Positions 5,458 through 9,146 of a DNA stretch of 9,146 nucleotides are shown piece after piece. The DNA is from Thermoleophilia bacterium (lineage in GTDB: Bacteria; Actinomycetota; Thermoleophilia; Gaiellales; Gaiellaceae). A model generated the notes under the pieces. It had not been told where the DNA came from. It ran no database searches and saw nothing but the letters and a program-made list of their open reading frames with translations. The position numbers were made by a program, and so were the translations under genes. The stretch covers positions 1 to 9,146 of the forward strand of contig JAOUEK010000046.1 in NCBI GenBank assembly GCA_029858755.1, given 5' to 3'. How positions within the stretch are numbered: position 1 is the first letter of the stretch; every line of letters begins with the position of its first letter.

Positions 5458-7775
5458 CCGACCGCGCGCAGTGCGGCCCTGAGCGACTGCCGCCCGGTCA
5501 GGGCGCCGGCGGCGAGGTCGCCCTCGCGTGCCACGCGATCGAGCACGACGTCCATCGTGAAGGCCGCGGGGTCGAGCCCCTCCCGCACCTCGGCCCAGCG
5601 CAGCGGGGTGGAGACCGGCGCGCCGGCGCGCGGGCGAACGGAGTAGACGGACGCGGTCGTCCGCCCCGGGCCGTTCTGGTTCGCGTCGATCAGCACGCCG
5701 CGTCGCTTGCTCCGGGCCCACTCCGTGGTCACGAGCGCGGGATGCGCCCGGGCGAGCGCGCCGGCGACCACCGTCGCGAGCCGCCGCGCCTCCTCGTGCG
5801 TGTGCCTCCGGGTGATGGGTACGAGCACGTGCATCCCCTTCGACCCGCTCGTCTTGGGGACGCTCTCCAGCCCGAGCAGCTCGAGGGTCTCGCGCACGAG
5901 CAGCGCCGCCTCGACCACAGCCTCGAAGCCGACGCCGTCAGCGGGGTCGAGGTCGAGGATCACCCAGTCCGGCCGGTGCGGGAGATCGGCGCGCGACGTC
6001 CACGTGTGCAGGTCGATGCAGCCCATGTTCACCACCCAGAGCAGGGCGAGCAGATCGTCGACGAGGGCGTAGGAGATCGTCCGCGTCTCGCCCTTGCGCG
6101 TCGTCGCCGGGAACGGCGCCCGGCGGAGCCACGGGGGCGCATGGGCGGGAACGTCCTTCTGGAAGAAGTGCTTTCCCTGCCACCCGTCCGGGTACCGCTT
6201 CATGGTGAACGGCCTTCCGGCGAGGTGCGGCACGAGCGCCGGCGCCACGTCACGGTAGTACGCGAGCAGGTCGCCCTTGGTGATCCCGAGCTCCGGCCAG
6301 AAGGGCTTGTCGAGGTTCGTGAGCTCGAGCGCTCGGCGCCCCCGGCGGACGATGGGCTCCAGCGGCACCGGCTCGCGCCGCACCTCCGTCGCCGGCTTGT
6401 CCTCACGCAGCCCGAGATACACCGGCGCGCGGAGCCGGTGCTCGCCCGTCCACTCGGCGAACTCGACCTCCGCGACGAGCGACGGCTCGACCCAGTGCAC
6501 GTCGCCGCGGCGCACCCGCGGCATCCGCGGGGTGGCCGTGAAGGGCGAGTCGTCGCGCTCGAGCGGGCGCAGCAGGTCGAGCAGGCGCTCCAGCTCGCGG
6601 TCGTCGAACCCGGTGCCGACGTTGCCGGCCCAGCGCAGCTCGCCGCCGTCGAGCACCCCGAGCACGAGGGCACCGAGCCCGTCCCGGCGGCGACCCTGGC
6701 CGCGCGTCCACCCCGCGACGACGAGCTCCTGCCGCTGCCTCGTCTTCACCTTGCGCCAGTGGTGCACCCTCCGCCCCTCCTCGTAGGGGGCGTCGACGCG
6801 CTTCGCGACGATGCCCTCGAGCTCACGCTCCCGAGCGACCGAGAGCAGCGCCTCTCCGTCGTCGAACGACGGGGAGACCAGCACGTCTCCCCGCGAGGTG
6901 TCCACGAGGCGTGCCAGGCGCGACCGCCGCTCCGCCAGAGGCAGCTGGACGAGGGGCTCGCCGTTCTCCTCGAGCAGGTCGAAGAGCACGACCGCCAGGC
7001 TGCCCTCGCCGCGCTGCAGCAGCGCGAAGCGCGGGGTGCCCTGCTCGTCGAGCGCAACGACCTCGCCGTCGAGCACCGCGTCGGCGGCGCGTGTGGCGGC
7101 TGCGACCGCGCGGGCTGCACCGGGGAAGCGCTCGGTGAGGTCGTTGCCGTTGCGGCTGCGCAGCGTCGCCGCGCCACCGGCGACGGTCACGATCGCGCGA
7201 TAGCCGTCCCACTTCGGCTCGTAGCTCCAGCCGTCGCCGGACGGGGGCTCCGAGGCCGCCGTCGCCAGCATGGGGCGGTACGTGCGGCGCGCCACGCCCT
7301 CGTCCTTGCGCACGATCAGCCAGTTCTCCTCCTTGCCGTCGAGCCGCGCAGGCACGAGCGCCCACGTCCCGTCCAGGCGCTCGCCCCGGAGGCGCACGGT
7401 GAGGCCACCGTCTCGCTTCTCCTCGAGCAGCTCGTACGTCCCGCGGTCCCAGATCTCGACCGTGCCCGCCCCGTACTCGCCCGCCGGGACCCGCCCCTCG
7501 AAGCTCGCGTACTCGAGGGGATGGTCCTCGACGTGCACGGCCAGGTGACGCTCCCCGCGGGCCAGTGGGACGCCCTTGGGCACCGCCCAGCTCGCCAGCG
7601 CACCGTCGCGCTCCAGCCGGAGGTCGTAGTGCAACCGGCGCGCCGCATGCCGCTGGACGACGAAGATCGGCACGGGCCCGGGCTCGCCGCTCCCGAAGGG
7701 CTCGGGGGTGCGATCGCGACGGCGCTTCCGCCGGTACTCGTCGAGCGGCACCCGTCGATGATCCCACGTCGCCAC
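5454..7775 (-). CDS. ligD: Three-domain ATP-dependent DNA ligase/polymerase LigD (NHEJ)
   Basis: A 773-residue enzyme of bacterial non-homologous end joining, in the order phosphoesterase, ligase, polymerase. The 3'-phosphoesterase domain (about 10-160) has QRHAARRLHYDLRLE with His43, His49, Asp51 and Arg53, and His85 in VEDHP; these match the catalytic set of Pseudomonas LigD with a one-residue offset. The ligase domain (about 165-465) has motif I EPKWDGYR with the nucleotidyl Lys188, LDGEVV (235-240), LFDLL (264-268), EGIVAKR (320-326) and the WRKVK motif V (340-344). The polymerase domain (about 485-765) has Asp608 and Asp610 in ILDLDP and Asp697 in LIDANQN, all expected metal ligands. GTG at 7775 is favoured over GTG at 7751 by AGGA 4 nt upstream and by the offset to Pseudomonas. 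The usual partner Ku is not in the window. The gene ends 2 bp from NDH-2. Confidence 0.96.
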   Translation of the reverse strand: MATWDHRRVPLDEYRRKRRRDRTPEPFGSGEPGPVPIFVVQRHAARRLHYDLRLERDGALASWAVPKGVPLARGERHLAVHVEDHPLEYASFEGRVPAGEYGAGTVEIWDRGTYELLEEKRDGGLTVRLRGERLDGTWALVPARLDGKEENWLIVRKDEGVARRTYRPMLATAASEPPSGDGWSYEPKWDGYRAIVTVAGGAATLRSRNGNDLTERFPGAARAVAAATRAADAVLDGEVVALDEQGTPRFALLQRGEGSLAVVLFDLLEENGEPLVQLPLAERRSRLARLVDTSRGDVLVSPSFDDGEALLSVARERELEGIVAKRVDAPYEEGRRVHHWRKVKTRQRQELVVAGWTRGQGRRRDGLGALVLGVLDGGELRWAGNVGTGFDDRELERLLDLLRPLERDDSPFTATPRMPRVRRGDVHWVEPSLVAEVEFAEWTGEHRLRAPVYLGLREDKPATEVRREPVPLEPIVRRGRRALELTNLDKPFWPELGITKGDLLAYYRDVAPALVPHLAGRPFTMKRYPDGWQGKHFFQKDVPAHAPPWLRRAPFPATTRKGETRTISYALVDDLLALLWVVNMGCIDLHTWTSRADLPHRPDWVILDLDPADGVGFEAVVEAALLVRETLELLGLESVPKTSGSKGMHVLVPITRRHTHEEARRLATVVAGALARAHPALVTTEWARSKRRGVLIDANQNGPGRTTASVYSVRPRAGAPVSTPLRWAEVREGLDPAAFTMDVVLDRVAREGDLAAGALTGRQSLRAALRAVG

Positions 7776-7876
7776 GCGTTCCTCGCTTGGACATCATCGG
7801 CCCGAGATATCCGCTGCAGGGACGGGGTTTCGAGCGGGGGATAAGCCTGTGGAAAGTGTGGAGAAGCGCCGCAGCG
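7776..7876. other. Intergenic region between accA and ligD
   Basis: This 101-bp gap is the only substantial non-coding stretch. It must hold the ligD promoter if ligD is not read through from accA. The minus strand contains GATATC and CTGCAG palindromes and a purine-rich site (GAGGA, 7784-7780) before ligD, but I see no convincing -35/-10 pair and no strong terminator hairpin after accA. Its accA-proximal half carries the DnaA-box-like cluster described separately. Confidence 0.7.
7836..7865 (-). promoter_or_regulatory. Cluster of DnaA-box-like 9-mers upstream of ligD
   Basis: Read on the minus strand, three 9-mers resemble the DnaA box TTATCCACA: TTCTCCACA (7865-7857, 8 of 9 matches), CTTTCCACA (7856-7848, 7 of 9) directly adjacent, and TTATCCCCC (7844-7836, 7 of 9). 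All have the same orientation. The cluster stands out from the GC-rich surroundings. It may bind DnaA as a regulatory or titration site; the absence of dnaA, dnaN or gyr genes argues against an origin. Binding is inference from resemblance only. Confidence 0.35.
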
Positions 7877-8809
7877 TCAGGCCAGGACACCCATTGCGCG
7901 GAACTTCGCGCGCCGGGCGCGCCGCAACTCGATCGACGGGATCCCCGAAAGCTCCTCGAGGTGCGAGGACACTGCCTCGCGGAGGAGGAGCGCCGCGGCG
8001 TCTGGATCGGTGTGGGCGCCTCCTTCCGGCTCCGGCACGATGCCGTCGATCACACCCAGCTCCAGGCAGTGTGCGGCGTCGGGCTTGAACGCCGACGCCG
8101 CCTTCTTCGCCTGCGCCGCGTCGCGCCACAGGATCGCGGCGCAGCCCTCGGGGGAGATCACCGAGTACATCGCGTGCTCCTGCATCAGCACGCGGTCGGC
8201 GACGGCGATCGCCACCGCTCCTCCCGAGCCCCCCTCGCCGATCACGACCGCGATCGTGGGCACGCCCAGGCGGGCCATGATCGACTGCGAGCGCGCGATC
8301 GCGCCGCCCTGGCCGTGCTGCTCTGCCGCGACCCCGGGATACGCGCCTGGCGTGTCGACGAGGGTGAGCACCGGGAAGCCGTGCCGGTCGGCGAGACCCA
8401 TCACGCGATTCGCCTTGCGGTAGCCCTCCGGGTACGCCATGCCGAAGTTGCGGCGCGTGCGCTCCTTGATGTCACGGCCCTTCTGGTGGCCGACGACGGC
8501 GAGCGTGCGGCCGCCCAGGCGGCCCAGGCCGGCGACGACGGCGTGGTCGTCCAGGCGCGCACGGTCGCCGCGGAGCTCGAACCAGTCGTCCAGGATCCGC
8601 TCCACGTAGTCGAGCGTGTAGGGACGGTCGGGGTGCCGGGCCAGCTCGACGGAGCGCCAGATCTCCTCGTCCGACGTGTCCGTGCGCAGGCGGTCGAGCT
8701 GCCGCTGCAGCCGCTCCATCTCGGCCGAGAGCCGCGTTCCGCCGAGCAGCTTCACGCCGGACAGCTTCGCCAGGCGGTCGCGGATGCCGAGCTCGGCGTC
8801 GCTGGTCAC
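7877..8809 (-). CDS. accA: Acetyl-CoA carboxylase carboxyltransferase, alpha subunit
   Basis: A 310-residue subunit (E. coli AccA is 319) that, with AccD, transfers the carboxyl group from carboxybiotin to acetyl-CoA to give malonyl-CoA, the first step of fatty-acid synthesis. The N-terminus has a charged helical stretch (about 25-45), then VELARHPDRPYTLDYV. The crotonase-type core holds GHQKGRDIKERTRRNFGMA (107-125), YPEGYRKANRVMGLA, LVDTPGAYPG (150-159) and GEGGSGGAVA (191-200), whose glycines form the oxyanion hole, then SVISPEGCAAILW (216-228). The C-terminal part has LGVIDGIVPEPEGGAH. Start GTG at 8809 overlaps the accD stop as GTGA, with GGGAG (8820-8816) six bases upstream, so translation is coupled and equal amounts of the two subunits are expected. 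No conserved motif is missing. Confidence 0.97.
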   Translation of the reverse strand: MTSDAELGIRDRLAKLSGVKLLGGTRLSAEMERLQRQLDRLRTDTSDEEIWRSVELARHPDRPYTLDYVERILDDWFELRGDRARLDDHAVVAGLGRLGGRTLAVVGHQKGRDIKERTRRNFGMAYPEGYRKANRVMGLADRHGFPVLTLVDTPGAYPGVAAEQHGQGGAIARSQSIMARLGVPTIAVVIGEGGSGGAVAIAVADRVLMQEHAMYSVISPEGCAAILWRDAAQAKKAASAFKPDAAHCLELGVIDGIVPEPEGGAHTDPDAAALLLREAVSSHLEELSGIPSIELRRARRAKFRAMGVLA

Positions 8810-9146
8810 GACGGGCTCCCGAACAGGCGCATCAGCCTGGCGAGCGTCGGTCGGAGCTCGGGTCGCGGCACGATCGCGTCCACGTGGCCGAAGCGCAGGT
8901 TGGACTCGGCGAGGCCGAAGTCGTCGGGCAGCTTCTCGCGCGTCGTCTGCGCGACGACACGTGGGCCTGCGAAGGACATCAGCGCGCCCGGCTCCGCGAG
9001 CAGCACGTCGCCGAGGCTGGCGAAGCTCGCGAGCAGCCCGCCGGTGGTGGGATGCGCCAGCACCGAGAGCAGGGTGCCTCCGGCGTCGTGGAAGTCCTCC
9101 AGCGCGCAGACGGTCTTCGGGAGCTGCATCAAGGAGAGGATCCCCT
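8806..9146 (-). CDS. accD: Acetyl-CoA carboxylase carboxyltransferase, beta subunit (3' part)
   Basis: The last 112 residues of AccD; the gene runs off the right edge of the window, and the reading frame is open across it (GILSLMQLPKTVCALEDFHD), so the internal TTG and ATG near 9130 are not starts. Visible signatures are LSVLAHPTTGGLLASFASLGD, LAEPGALMSFAGPRVVAQT and REKLPDDFGLAESNLRFGHVDAIV, all typical of the AccD C-terminal half that binds acetyl-CoA and pairs with AccA. The zinc finger, expected at the N-terminus, lies outside the window. It is the first gene of the accD-accA pair seen here and its stop overlaps the accA start by four bases. Confidence 0.96.
   Translation of the reverse strand, partial: GILSLMQLPKTVCALEDFHDAGGTLLSVLAHPTTGGLLASFASLGDVLLAEPGALMSFAGPRVVAQTTREKLPDDFGLAESNLRFGHVDAIVPRPELRPTLARLMRLFGSPS

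Noticed and set aside
7806..7819. GATATC and CTGCAG palindromes in the intergenic gap
   Set aside because: Six-base palindromes are expected by chance and no partner repeats or operator spacing were seen.
4782..7844. Very long open frame on the plus strand, opposite ligD and overlapping the NDH-2 gene
   Set aside because: Its product is rich in Arg, Ala, Pro, His and Glu without any family motif, and it lies antisense to an unmistakable LigD. High third-position GC keeps opposite frames open.
7836..7865. Replication origin
   Set aside because: Just three imperfect boxes, no AT-rich unwinding region and no dnaA, dnaN or gyr genes nearby.

Overview
The window is very GC-rich, with G or C at most third codon positions and frequent GTG starts. 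Genes are packed almost end to end. These features, together with the gene families, suggest a high-GC actinobacterial lineage; the Thermoleophilia (Solirubrobacterales/Gaiellales) type is my best guess, but that rests on impression and not on a search. I see no phage, IS, CRISPR or RNA-gene signal. The gene content is chromosomal and mostly housekeeping or stress-related.

Layout: (1) Positions 1-1763 (+) hold the 3' part of a DUF1998/MrfA (YprA)-type DNA repair helicase, cut by the window edge. (2) Positions 1792-3724 (+) form a compact three-gene operon: two tandem YCII-related 'DGPF' proteins followed by an ECF42-type sigma factor with a long C-terminal TPR-like extension. A TGTCGA-N17-CGTC element in the tail of the helicase gene matches the promoter pattern reported for ECF42 factors, so the operon may control itself. 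(3) Positions 3721-4158 (-) hold a small TIGR00725/LOG-like Rossmann protein, convergent with the sigma gene and sharing its stop region. (4) Positions 4189-5451 (+) hold a type II NADH dehydrogenase-like flavoprotein, divergent from the LOG-like gene across only 30 bp; both may use a shared symmetric promoter. (5) Positions 5454-7775 (-) hold a three-domain LigD (phosphoesterase, ATP-dependent ligase, polymerase) of non-homologous end joining. (6) Positions 7776-7876 are the only real non-coding gap and carry a tight cluster of DnaA-box-like 9-mers. (7) Positions 7877-9146 (-) hold accA and the 3' end of accD, overlapping by 4 bp, encoding the carboxyltransferase of acetyl-CoA carboxylase.

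Working together: accD and accA make one enzyme for fatty-acid synthesis. The two DGPF genes and the ECF42 gene are almost certainly one regulatory unit. The helicase and LigD are both DNA-repair proteins but are not in one operon. The most notable points are the probable non-standard CTG start of the sigma factor in a CTGA overlap, the candidate autoregulatory ECF42 promoter, the symmetric divergent promoter with two probably leaderless genes, and the DnaA-box-like cluster upstream of ligD. I found no clear new multi-gene system.
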